A DNA stretch of 11,934 nucleotides, from the NCBI GenBank assembly GCA_900546265.1, contig URCA01000067.1, forward strand, positions 1-11,934, read 5' to 3'. The notes beneath the pieces were generated by a model. The model was given only the letters and a program-made list of their open reading frames with translations, ran no database searches and was not told the DNA's origin. Positions 1 through 6,662 of the stretch are shown here, piece by piece (position 1 is the stretch's first letter; each line of letters begins with the position of its first letter). Both the position numbers and the translations under genes were made by a program. The DNA comes from an uncultured Oscillospiraceae bacterium. Lineage in GTDB: Bacteria > Bacillota > Clostridia > Oscillospirales > Acutalibacteraceae.

Positions 1-35
1 GCACCCCTTTTCACGCCGAAAAACCGCGTTTCCCC

Positions 36-63
36 TTGTCAATCGATGCTAAGCAGAGCTTAG
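36..63 (+). promoter_or_regulatory. Operator-like inverted repeat and possible -35 before the aldehyde dehydrogenase gene
   Basis: A perfect 6-bp inverted repeat, CTAAGC (49-54) and GCTTAG (58-63) with a 3-nt spacer AGA, lies directly before the ribosome binding site of the aldehyde dehydrogenase gene. A TTGTCA hexamer at 36-41 resembles a -35 element, but no good -10 follows at the right distance. The repeat would cover the expected -10 position, as a repressor operator would. It could equally be a small mRNA hairpin. No regulator can be assigned. Confidence 0.35.
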
Positions 64-72
64 AAAGGACGG

Positions 73-1446
73 ATGTCTATGACGATTCCCGAGCTGGCCG
101 CCGCCCAAAGGCGGTTTTTCGACTCCGGGCGCACCCGCTCCGTCGCCTTCCGGGAGGAGCAGCTCCGCCGCCTGCAGGCCGCCCTGCGGGCGGAAGAGGA
201 GCCCCTGCTGGCCGCCCTGAAACAGGATTTGAACAAGTCCGCCGGCGAGGCGTATATGACCGAGCTTGGCATCGTGCACGACGAGCTGTCCTGCGCCCTG
301 GGGCATCTGCGCCGCTGGGCCCGGCCAAAAAACGTGCGCCTGCCCCTGTTCCAGTTTCCCGCCTCCGGCTGCATCCTGCCCGAGCCTTACGGCACGGCCC
401 TGATCATCTCCCCCTGGAACTACCCGGTGCAGCTGACCCTCAACCCCCTCATCGCCGCCCTGGCCGCGGGCAACTGCGCGGTGGTCAAGCCCTCCGCCTA
501 CGCGCCGGCCGTCTCGGCGGCCCTGGCCCGGCTGCTGTCCGCCGTCTTTCCCGCCCAGTATGTGGCGGTGGTGGAGGGCGGCCGGCAGGAGAACGCCGCG
601 CTGCTCGAGCAGAAATGGGACACCATCTTTTTCACCGGCAGCGTGGCCGTGGGCCGGGTGGTCATGGAGGCCGCGTCCCGGCACCTGACCCCCGTGTCCC
701 TGGAGCTGGGCGGCAAAAGCCCGGTGATTGTGGACGCGACGGCCAACCTGAAGGTGGCCGCCCGCCGGATCCTGTGGGGCAAGACCATCAACGCCGGCCA
801 GACCTGCGTCGCCCCCGACTACGTCCTGGCGGACAACCGGGTGAAGCCGGCGCTGCTGCGGGAGATGGAAAAGCAGCTGCGCTTCCTCTGGGGCCGCCGT
901 CCCCTGGAGAAGGAGGAATACCCCCGCATCGTCAACGAGAAGCATTTCGAGCGGCTGGTGGGCCTGATGGCCGGGGAGCACGCCGCCGTCGGCGGGGAGT
1001 GCGACGCCGCCGCCCTGCGCATCGCCCCCACCGTGCTGGATCGGGTGACCCCCGCCTCCCCCGTGATGCAGGAGGAGATTTTCGGCCCCCTGCTGCCGGT
1101 CCTGGGCTTCGACGAGCTGGACGAGGCGATCCGGTTCGTCCGGGAACGGCCCCGCCCCCTGGCGCTGTACGTTTTTTCCGAGGACGCGGCAGCGGTGCGG
1201 CGGGTGCTCGGTCAGCTGTCCTTCGGCGGCGGCTGCGTCAACGACACCATCATGCACCTGGCCACCCACCGCCTGCCCTTCGGCGGGGTGGGGGACAGCG
1301 GCATGGGCCGGTATCACGGCAAATTCGGGTTCGACACCTTCACCCATTACAAGCCGGTGGTCAGCCAGTCCACCCATCTGGATCTGCCCGTGCGCTACCC
1401 GCCCTACACCCCGCGCCTCGGGCTGATGAAACGGTTTTTAAAATAA
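73..1446 (+). CDS. NAD(P)-dependent aldehyde dehydrogenase, class 3-like
   Basis: This is a 457-residue member of the aldehyde dehydrogenase superfamily, which oxidises aldehydes to carboxylic acids with NAD(P)+. Every core motif is visible: SPWNYP with Asn115 of the oxyanion hole, FTGS at 187-190 for cofactor binding, LELGGKSP with general base Glu211, the catalytic cysteine Cys245 in NAGQTC, and EEIFGP near 334-339. The C-terminal PFGGVGDSGMG and GRYHGKFGFDTFTH motifs and the compact length point to the ALDH3/fatty-aldehyde branch. The substrate cannot be read from the sequence; medium or long-chain aldehydes are the family-level guess. AAAGGA at 64-69 is close to the ATG at 73 and better spaced for the in-frame ATG at 79, so the true start may be two codons later. 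A thioesterase gene follows after 15 bp, probably in the same transcript. Confidence 0.93.
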   Translation: MSMTIPELAAAQRRFFDSGRTRSVAFREEQLRRLQAALRAEEEPLLAALKQDLNKSAGEAYMTELGIVHDELSCALGHLRRWARPKNVRLPLFQFPASGCILPEPYGTALIISPWNYPVQLTLNPLIAALAAGNCAVVKPSAYAPAVSAALARLLSAVFPAQYVAVVEGGRQENAALLEQKWDTIFFTGSVAVGRVVMEAASRHLTPVSLELGGKSPVIVDATANLKVAARRILWGKTINAGQTCVAPDYVLADNRVKPALLREMEKQLRFLWGRRPLEKEEYPRIVNEKHFERLVGLMAGEHAAVGGECDAAALRIAPTVLDRVTPASPVMQEEIFGPLLPVLGFDELDEAIRFVRERPRPLALYVFSEDAAAVRRVLGQLSFGGGCVNDTIMHLATHRLPFGGVGDSGMGRYHGKFGFDTFTHYKPVVSQSTHLDLPVRYPPYTPRLGLMKRFLK

Positions 1447-1461
1447 CGGAGGTCTCTCGTC

Positions 1462-1947
1462 ATGCAGGTCAAGTATAAACAGAACAACAGCCGGATGTGC
1501 GTCATCTGCGGCATGGACAACCCCTTCGGCCTTCAGGCCCCCTTCTACGTCATGGAGGACGACAGCGTCATGACCCTGTTCCGCTACCGGCAGGAGCATC
1601 AGAGCTATCCCGGCCGGGTGCATGGGGGCCTGATCACCGCCATGCTCGACGAGCTGGGCTTCCGCGCCTATTGGGCGTTCGAGCCCGAGGTGCTGGCCGT
1701 CACCATGGAGCTGCAGACCAAATACCGCCGCCCCGTCCCCTACGACGAGCCTCTCAAGGGGATGGGGACCATCCTGTCCGCCTCCTCCCGGTTCGTCAAA
1801 AGCCATGCCCAGATTACCGATATGGACGGCCACGTGCTGGCCGAGGCCGAGATGAAATACATCAAGCTGCCCAGCGATAAGGTGACCGACGCGGACTATC
1901 ACGAGGAAATGTGCTACGCCCTGCCCGACGACGTCAAAGCGCTGTAG
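1462..1947 (+). CDS. PaaI-type hotdog-fold acyl-CoA thioesterase
   Basis: A 161-residue single-domain hotdog protein. Two hallmarks show this: the N-terminal CVICGMDNPFGL (13-24), matching the CxxCGxxNPxGL signature of PaaI-like thioesterases, and GRVHGGLITAMLDE (51-64), which carries the HGG turn and the acidic residues Asp63/Glu64 that usually act in thioester hydrolysis. Members release free acids from acyl-CoA or related thioesters. Substrate preference cannot be predicted. The start has a good GGAGG at 1448-1452, nine bases before the ATG. It lies 15 bp downstream of the aldehyde dehydrogenase gene, which suggests co-transcription. A joint role in acyl/aldehyde turnover is inference only. 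The protein appears soluble, with no signal peptide. Confidence 0.87.
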   Translation: MQVKYKQNNSRMCVICGMDNPFGLQAPFYVMEDDSVMTLFRYRQEHQSYPGRVHGGLITAMLDELGFRAYWAFEPEVLAVTMELQTKYRRPVPYDEPLKGMGTILSASSRFVKSHAQITDMDGHVLAEAEMKYIKLPSDKVTDADYHEEMCYALPDDVKAL

Positions 1948-1962
1948 GCGCCGCGTTCCCTC

Positions 1963-1989
1963 TTTTCATTTCCAAGGATTTGTGATAGT
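1963..1989 (+). promoter_or_regulatory. Weak candidate promoter for the metallophosphoesterase gene
   Basis: A TG-extended GATAGT hexamer (1984-1989) resembles a -10 element, with TTTTCA at 1963-1968 as a poor -35 at only 15 bp spacing. It sits in the 63-bp gap after the thioesterase gene. Read-through from the upstream genes is an equally good explanation for expression. Confidence 0.25.
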
Positions 1990-2010
1990 CTGATGTAAAG
2001 GAGCGCCTGC

Positions 2011-2802
2011 ATGAAAACCGAAACCAAATGGGGCCTGGCCGCCGCCGGCGCGGCGCTTTCGGCCGGCCTGTGGCTGTATCAGGAGAATACGTCCGTGGAG
2101 GTGGAGCCCCTCCCCGTGGCCCTCAGCGGCCTGCCCGCCGCCTTCCGGGGCTTTAAAATCGCGGTGGTGTCCGATGTGCACCTGCCCCGCGGCGGCGTGT
2201 CGTCCGCCCGCCTGTCCCGCCTGGTCGCCCTCCAGCGGCCCGACGTGATTGTCCTCCCCGGCGATCTGACCAACAGCTATGCCGACTTCGATCGGGAGGG
2301 CCTGACGGATCTCGGGCGGCGGCTGGCCGCCGTCGCGCCCTGCTACGCGGTGGCGGGCAATCACGAGCTGCGGTTCGGCCGGACGGGGGAGTACGCCCGG
2401 CTGCTGGAGCGCGCGGGCGTGCGGGTGCTGCGGGACGGCTGGACGCTGCTGGAGAGGGAGGGGGAGACCCTCACCCTGTACGGCATGGAGCGCAAGCGGC
2501 CCCGGCCCCTGCCCGCCTCCTGCCCCCGGCCGGTTATCGCCCTGGCCCATCAGCCTCAGTGGCTGTATCTGTACGAGGCCGCCGGCTGGGATCTGGTCAT
2601 CAGCGGCCACGCCCACGGCGGGCAGGTGCGCCTGATCGGTCAGGGGCTGTACGCCCCGGGGCAGGGAATGCTGCCTCCCTTCACCAGCGGCCTCTACCGG
2701 CGGGGCAACACCCAGATGGCGGTCAGCCGGGGCCTTGGAAACAGCACCTTTTCCCTGCGCTTCGGCAACCGGCTGCACCTGCCGGTGCTGGTGCTCGGGT
2801 AA
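2011..2802 (+). CDS. Membrane-anchored metallophosphoesterase, YkuE/YaeI-type
   Basis: A 263-residue calcineurin-like phosphoesterase. The dinuclear metal site is complete: SDVH (Asp55, His57), PGDLTN (Asp85), AGNHE (Asn117, His118), AHQP (His180) and SGHAHGG (His200, His202). A hydrophobic N-terminal stretch at about residues 8-23 (GLAAAGAALSAGLWLY) looks like a signal anchor, so the catalytic domain probably faces the outside. This layout matches YkuE and YaeI. YaeI acts on lipid A precursor-type substrates in Gram-negatives, which does not transfer to a Gram-positive, so the substrate is unknown. AAAGGAG ends nine bases before the ATG. The stop codon lies inside the left arm of a perfect 8-bp inverted repeat. 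The zinc-ribbon protein gene starts 56 bp later on the same strand. Confidence 0.9.
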   Translation: MKTETKWGLAAAGAALSAGLWLYQENTSVEVEPLPVALSGLPAAFRGFKIAVVSDVHLPRGGVSSARLSRLVALQRPDVIVLPGDLTNSYADFDREGLTDLGRRLAAVAPCYAVAGNHELRFGRTGEYARLLERAGVRVLRDGWTLLEREGETLTLYGMERKRPRPLPASCPRPVIALAHQPQWLYLYEAAGWDLVISGHAHGGQVRLIGQGLYAPGQGMLPPFTSGLYRRGNTQMAVSRGLGNSTFSLRFGNRLHLPVLVLG

Positions 2803-2831
2803 GGGCGAGGCGGGGGGCGTTCCCCCTTACC
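2798..2831 (+). repeat. Inverted repeat spanning the metallophosphoesterase stop codon
   Basis: GGTAAGGG (2798-2805, containing the TAA stop) is perfectly complementary to CCCTTACC (2824-2831). Inside the loop, GGGGG within 2812-2817 can alternatively pair with CCCCC at 2822-2826. No U-tract follows, so this is not a classic intrinsic terminator. It may be a processing or stability hairpin between two co-transcribed genes. Confidence 0.35.
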
Positions 2832-2858
2832 TTAAGGATCGATAAGGGAGTGTAAAAC

Positions 2859-3770
2859 ATGGCCGATACCCATCAAATCCGCTGTCCCCAGTGCGCGACG
2901 CTGTATGACGAGGGGGAGGCGCGCTGCCCCCACTGCGGCCTGCCCGCCGAGCCGGCGGCCCGGCAGCGGCATATCGAACAGCTGCTGGAGCATACGGCTG
3001 CCGGTCCCGCCGCGGGGGCACCCATCCGCACCGATCCGGCTTCGGCGGCCTTCGCGCCGCCCGAACCCGCAATCGCGGTCGCGGAGCGGCCTTCCCGGCC
3101 ACCGGCCGCTTATGTCGCCTCGCCCGTCCCCGCGGTGCAGGCGGCCTTTGGGGAGCCGCTGCCCCCGCCCGCCGGGAGCGCCGTTCCCGGCTCCGGGTGG
3201 GCCTGTGTCCCCTTGGGCCATCCGGTCGCCCCCGCCAAGGGGCCGTCCCCGGTGGGCCCCTTTCTCAAAAAGCACCGCTTCAAGCTGCTGGCCGCCGCCG
3301 TGGCTGTGGCCGCCGTGGTGGTGCTCACACTGGTTATCGGGGCGGTGCGCAGCACGACGGCCAGCTTCCGCTCCTCGCCCGAACGGCTGGTCGCCGGGCT
3401 GCAAAAGGCCCTGGACGACAAGGACGTCCGCCTCTTCGCCGAGCTGGCCCTGCCGGCCGGCGTCGAATACAACGCCAGCGATTACAGCCGGCTCACCGCC
3501 AGCGATCTGCCGAATCTTCAGCTCGAGCTGGTGGAGGTCTTCTCCGGCCGAAAGGACACCTATGCCTTGGCGATCGTCCGCTATACTGAGCGGGAATCCC
3601 TGAGCCCCGGGGACGGCCAGATGGAGGTGCTGATGCTGAGCAAAACCGACGGCAAATGGTACAACTCCAACACCACGAACGCTTTCCTGCGGGGTCTGCT
3701 GGGTACGGTAGACTATAGCTACCAGTATGACCCGGACAGCTACGACGATCCCTACGCCGTGCCGGACTGA
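2859..3770 (+). CDS. Zinc-ribbon single-pass membrane protein of unknown function
   Basis: I do not recognise a named family for this 303-residue protein, but its architecture is clear. Residues 9-26 form a zinc ribbon (Cys9-x2-Cys12 and Cys23-x2-Cys26, the second as CPHCG). A Pro/Ala-rich low-complexity linker runs from about 45 to 135. Residues 142-163 (LLAAAVAVAAVVVLTLVIG in part) form one transmembrane helix preceded by basic KKHRFK. With the ribbon inside, the C-terminal domain of about 135 residues would be extracellular. That domain has a mixed alpha/beta, NTF2-like or DUF4878-like look and includes RLFAELALPAG and KTDGKWYNSNT. It ends in a Tyr/Asp-rich tail, YSYQYDPDSYDDPY. Zinc-ribbon/TM/extracellular layouts are common in Bacillota envelope proteins such as TcaA/YvbJ, but a specific role is not assignable. 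AAGGGAG stands eight bases before the ATG. Confidence 0.8.
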   Translation: MADTHQIRCPQCATLYDEGEARCPHCGLPAEPAARQRHIEQLLEHTAAGPAAGAPIRTDPASAAFAPPEPAIAVAERPSRPPAAYVASPVPAVQAAFGEPLPPPAGSAVPGSGWACVPLGHPVAPAKGPSPVGPFLKKHRFKLLAAAVAVAAVVVLTLVIGAVRSTTASFRSSPERLVAGLQKALDDKDVRLFAELALPAGVEYNASDYSRLTASDLPNLQLELVEVFSGRKDTYALAIVRYTERESLSPGDGQMEVLMLSKTDGKWYNSNTTNAFLRGLLGTVDYSYQYDPDSYDDPYAVPD

Positions 3771-3782
3771 ACCAAGCCATAT

Positions 3783-3824
3783 AAAAACCACCCGCGAGCC
3801 CTTGGCTCGCGGGTGGTGTCGTTT
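3783..3824. terminator. Bidirectional intrinsic terminator between converging genes
   Basis: A perfect 14-bp stem, ACCACCCGCGAGCC (3787-3800) and GGCTCGCGGGTGGT (3804-3817), closes on a 3-nt loop. On the minus strand it is followed by TTTTT (complement of 3783-3787), making a strong terminator for the regulator gene. On the plus strand the trailing sequence is GTCGTTT, a weaker U-tract, but it probably still ends the zinc-ribbon gene transcript. Confidence 0.88.
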
Positions 3825-3834
3825 CCAGCGCGTT

Positions 3835-4221
3835 CTATTCCTCCGGGGGGAATTCGCCCTCCCGGCGGACATGCTCCCGGATTTTCTCAAAGCTCTCCTG
3901 GCTGACCACATGTTCGATACGGCAGGCGTCGGCGGCGGCGGTTTTCCGATCGACCCCCAGAAAGACCAGCCAGTCGGTCAGCAGGGTGTGCCGCTCATAC
4001 ATCCGCTGCGCGATTTCCCGGCCCTTGTCCGTCAGCAGCAGGAAATTCCCGTCGGTCATCTCCACATAGCCGTTTTCCCGCAGCTGCTTCATGGCCACGC
4101 TGACGCTGGGCTTGGAAAAGCCCAGCTCCACGGCGATATCGATGGAACGCACCCGGCCCTTGCTTTGCTCGAGCATCAGGATGGTTTCCAGATAATTCTC
4201 AGCGGATTCCTGGATTTTCAC
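3835..4221 (-). CDS. DtxR/MntR-family metal-dependent transcriptional regulator
   Basis: A 128-residue regulator with an N-terminal winged helix (recognition region GFSKPSVSVAMKQLRENGYV, about 34-53) and a metal-binding dimerisation domain, but no C-terminal SH3-like domain, as in short MntR proteins. Aligned by eye with B. subtilis MntR and DtxR, the metal ligands are Asn9 (MntR Asp8, DtxR Met10), Glu12, His78, Cys100 (MntR Glu99, DtxR Cys102), Glu103 and His104. The site is therefore a mixture, and Mn versus Fe specificity is uncertain. Such proteins repress metal importer genes when the metal is abundant. The start is GTG at 4219-4221; an in-frame TAG seven codons upstream rules out earlier starts, and the ribosome binding site (GGGCGGG) is weak. 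No metal transporter is adjacent, so its targets lie elsewhere. It has its own good promoter. Confidence 0.88.
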   Translation of the reverse strand: MKIQESAENYLETILMLEQSKGRVRSIDIAVELGFSKPSVSVAMKQLRENGYVEMTDGNFLLLTDKGREIAQRMYERHTLLTDWLVFLGVDRKTAAADACRIEHVVSQESFEKIREHVRREGEFPPEE

Positions 4222-4256
4222 GCGAGACGTCCCGCCCTTCTATGCGATATGGAATC

Positions 4257-4285
4257 ATTGTAGCACATCCCCGGCTGATTTTCAA
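4257..4285 (-). promoter_or_regulatory. Sigma-A type promoter of the DtxR-like regulator gene
   Basis: On the minus strand, TTGAAA (complement of 4280-4285) and TACAAT (complement of 4257-4262) are separated by exactly 17 bp, with a TG one base before the -10. Predicted transcription starts near 4250, giving a leader of about 30 nt before the GTG start. Confidence 0.75.
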
Positions 4286-4293
4286 CGCCCGGC

Positions 4294-4322
4294 TTGTGGA
4301 ACCGGCCGGCCGGTGGTATACT
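4294..4322 (+). promoter_or_regulatory. Extended -10 promoter for cwlD-radA
   Basis: TTGTGG (4294-4299) and TATACT (4317-4322) are separated by 17 bp, with the TG extension at 4314-4315. It diverges from the regulator promoter, the two -35 elements being 8 bp apart, so the regulator or another factor could control both. The transcript would begin near 4329 and carry a leader of about 150 nt before the amidase start. Confidence 0.65.
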
Positions 4323-4395
4323 GAACCAGTAGCCGCTTGGCCGTCCCCTTTGTCCGCGACGAATAATCCGCCCGCCGTTCTCATAAGTATGGCAC

Positions 4396-4445
4396 GGGGG
4401 CGGAACAGCCGGTGCGTTCCATGGACGGCTGCCGAAACCGCCCCC
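4396..4445 (+). promoter_or_regulatory. Terminator-like hairpin in the cwlD leader, possible attenuator
   Basis: GGGGGCGG (4396-4403) pairs perfectly with CCGCCCCC (4438-4445), and nested inside CAGCCG (4406-4411) pairs with CGGCTG (4426-4431). The sequence after it, TTTCAGTTTA, is a weak U-rich run. Upstream, CCGTCCCC (4341-4348) can pair with the same 4396-4403 arm using one G-U wobble, which would free the right arm. This resembles attenuator logic, but chance pairing is common in GC-rich DNA, so the regulatory reading is inference. Confidence 0.4.
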
Positions 4446-4477
4446 TTTCAGTTTACACGAAAGAATGGGTGGTTGAC

Positions 4478-5266
4478 ATGCGGATCATCAGGAACAGCCG
4501 GGACAGGGCCTCTCATCGCCCGGAACGCCGGGAGGGCGCGCCCCGCCGCCCCGCGCGCCGGGACGCCGTCCGGAAGCTGTGGCAGTGGTCGGCCCTTCCC
4601 CTGGCGGGCTGCGCGGTGGTGGCGGTGTTCATCGCGGTGATGCAGATTACCCTGGCCGCCAGCACCGAGGCCGGCATGCCGGCCGACACAGGGTATATCC
4701 TCATCGACCCGGGCCACGGCGGGGCCGACGGCGGCGCCCAGGCGGCGGACGGCACCCTAGAAAAGGACATCAACCTGGCCGTGGCCCTGCCCCTGAACGA
4801 TATGCTCAAGGTCTGCGGCTACCCGGTGAAAATGACCCGGGATACCGACATTTCGGTGCACAGCGATTCCGCCCGCACCCTGAGGGAGCAGAAGGTCAGC
4901 GACATGCATAACCGGCTGGCCCTGTACGACAAGGCCAAGGCGGCGGTGGGGATCCATACCAATAAGTTCCCCCAAACCCAGTATTTCGGTACCCAGCTGT
5001 TTTACTCCGCCAACTGCCCGGAAAGCGAGGGGATCGCCTCCGCTATCCGGGAAAGCGTGGTCGGGCTGCTGCAGCCGAAAAATACCCGGGAGATGAAAAA
5101 GGCGGACAGCAACATCTTCCTGCTGGATAAGGCCAAGGTGCCCGCGGTGTTCGTGGAATGCGGCTTTTTGTCCAACGAGGGGGAGCTGGCCAAGCTGAAA
5201 AACCCAGAGTATCAGCATCAGATGGCCCTGGCCATCCTGAATGGGCTGCTGCAGTACGGGTTATAG
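4478..5266 (+). CDS. cwlD: N-acetylmuramoyl-L-alanine amidase, CwlD-like
   Basis: A 262-residue Amidase_3 enzyme that cleaves the bond between muramic acid and the stem peptide. In Bacillus, CwlD makes the muramic-delta-lactam of the spore cortex needed for germination. Zinc ligands and the catalytic residue are visible: His80 in DPGHGG, Glu95 in TLEKD, His160 in GIHTN and Glu227 in VECGF. The usual SIHxN motif reads GIHTN here. The N-terminus is very basic for about 33 residues (RRPARRD), then one hydrophobic segment (about 39-60) forms a signal anchor that places the enzyme outside the membrane. I prefer the ATG at 4478, with GGGTGG six bases before it, over the in-frame GTG at 4412, which has no ribosome binding site and lies in the loop of the leader hairpin. 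radA follows after 27 bp in the same transcript. Confidence 0.85.
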   Translation: MRIIRNSRDRASHRPERREGAPRRPARRDAVRKLWQWSALPLAGCAVVAVFIAVMQITLAASTEAGMPADTGYILIDPGHGGADGGAQAADGTLEKDINLAVALPLNDMLKVCGYPVKMTRDTDISVHSDSARTLREQKVSDMHNRLALYDKAKAAVGIHTNKFPQTQYFGTQLFYSANCPESEGIASAIRESVVGLLQPKNTREMKKADSNIFLLDKAKVPAVFVECGFLSNEGELAKLKNPEYQHQMALAILNGLLQYGL

Positions 5267-5293
5267 AAACGTGACGAAAGGCAAGGACTGGAA

Positions 5294-6661
5294 ATGGCAC
5301 AGAAAGCGAAAGCGGTGTTCGTCTGCGCGGAATGCGGCAGCGAATCGCCCAAATGGTACGGCAAATGCCCCTCCTGCGGGCAGTGGAACACCATGAACGA
5401 GGAGGTGCGCGCCCCCCAGCGCGCGGCGGCCCCCGCCGGGGCGTCCTCCGCCGTGAGGGCGCAGCCCCGGCGGATTGGGGACATCAACCCCGAGGGGGAG
5501 CAGCGGTATAAAACCGGCCTGAAGGAGCTGGATCGGGTGCTGGGCGGCGGCATCGTGCGGGGCGGGCTGATGCTCATCGGCGGCGACCCCGGCATCGGGA
5601 AATCCACCCTGCTGCTGCAAATCTGCGAGCATCTGGGGCAGCGGCTCAACATCCTGTACGTCTCCGGCGAGGAATCGGCCCGGCAGCTCAAGCTGCGGGC
5701 CGACCGGCTGGGCGTGCACAGCGAGCGGCTGTTCGTGCTGTGCGAGACCGACGTGGGCACCATCATCGAGACGATTTTCTCTGAGAAGCCCGACATCGTC
5801 ATCATCGACTCCATCCAGACCATGAGCTTGGCGGACGTGGCCTCCTCGCCCGGCAGCGTCACCCAGGTGCGGGAATGCACCTCCGCCATCATGCGGGCGG
5901 CCAAAAGCGTCGATACCCCGGTGTTCATCGTGGGCCATGTCAACAAGGACGGCGCCATCGCCGGCCCCAAGGTGATGGAGCATATCGTGGACTGCGTGCT
6001 CTACTTCGAGGGCGACCGCCATACCAGCTACCGGATGCTGCGGTGTGTGAAGAACCGCTATGGCTCCACCAACGAAATCGGCGTGTTCGAGATGCGGGAC
6101 AAGGGGCTGGCCGAGGTGGAGAACCCCTCCCTGATGATGCTGTCCGGCCGCCTGACCAATGTCAGCGGCACCTGCGTCGCCTGCGCCATGGAGGGCAGCC
6201 GCCCCCTGCTGGCCGAGGTGCAGGGCCTGGTGTCGCCCACCGGCTTCGGCAATCCCCGGCGGATGTCCACCGGCTTTGACAACAACCGCCTCAATCTCCT
6301 GCTGGCGGTGCTGGAAAAGCGGGCGGGCTATTTCTTCTCCAACCTGGACGCCTATATCAACGTCGTCGGCGGCCTCAGGCTGGACGAGCCCGCGGCCGAT
6401 CTGCCGGTGGCCCTGTCCCTGGTGTCCGGCCTCAAGGACACGCCGGTGGGGGAGGGGATCCTGGCCTTCGGCGAGGTGGGCCTGGCCGGCGAGGTGCGGT
6501 CGGTCTCCAACGCCGAAGCCCGCGTCGGGGAAGCCGCCCGCCTGGGCTTCACCAAGGTCATCCTGCCCTATCATAACCTGAAATCCCTGCAAAAGCGCGG
6601 CGATATCGAGCTGGTCGGCGTGCGCACTGTGCGGGACGCCTACGAAGCGCTCAAACCATAA
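5294..6661 (+). CDS. radA: DNA repair protein RadA (Sms)
   Basis: A full-length, 455-residue RadA, a RecA-like ATPase that drives branch migration of recombination intermediates during DNA repair and transformation. In order: a four-cysteine zinc finger (Cys11, Cys14, Cys25, Cys28, in CAECG and CPSCG), a P-loop GGDPGIGKST (96-105), a Walker B-like VIIIDSIQT (168-176), the RadA-specific KNRYG motif (253-257), and a C-terminal Lon protease-like domain (about 275-455) with GGLRLDEPAADLPVAL. AAGGA at 5283-5287 is six bases before the ATG. It lies 27 bp downstream of cwlD and is probably expressed from the same promoter. A strong hairpin terminator begins at its stop codon. Confidence 0.97.
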   Translation: MAQKAKAVFVCAECGSESPKWYGKCPSCGQWNTMNEEVRAPQRAAAPAGASSAVRAQPRRIGDINPEGEQRYKTGLKELDRVLGGGIVRGGLMLIGGDPGIGKSTLLLQICEHLGQRLNILYVSGEESARQLKLRADRLGVHSERLFVLCETDVGTIIETIFSEKPDIVIIDSIQTMSLADVASSPGSVTQVRECTSAIMRAAKSVDTPVFIVGHVNKDGAIAGPKVMEHIVDCVLYFEGDRHTSYRMLRCVKNRYGSTNEIGVFEMRDKGLAEVENPSLMMLSGRLTNVSGTCVACAMEGSRPLLAEVQGLVSPTGFGNPRRMSTGFDNNRLNLLLAVLEKRAGYFFSNLDAYINVVGGLRLDEPAADLPVALSLVSGLKDTPVGEGILAFGEVGLAGEVRSVSNAEARVGEAARLGFTKVILPYHNLKSLQKRGDIELVGVRTVRDAYEALKP

Positions 6662-6662
6662 G

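Noticed and set aside
49..1377. Long open frames antisense to, or in another frame of, the aldehyde dehydrogenase gene
   Set aside because: High GC removes stop codons from the other frames. The translations are Gly/His/Arg-rich without recognisable motifs, whereas the plus-strand frame has every aldehyde dehydrogenase motif.
4253..4280. AATCA/TGATT arms around the divergent promoters as a DtxR-type operator
   Set aside because: Five-base arms with an 18-bp gap do not match the known DtxR or MntR palindromes and are expected by chance.
4412..4477. Upstream GTG start for the cwlD reading frame
   Set aside because: It lacks a ribosome binding site, lies within a stable leader hairpin, and adds 22 residues with no family similarity.
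4595..4615. Lipobox-like LAGC in the N-terminus of the CwlD-like amidase, suggesting a lipoprotein
   Set aside because: The hydrophobic segment continues for about 15 residues after the cysteine, which fits a signal anchor rather than a lipoprotein signal peptide.
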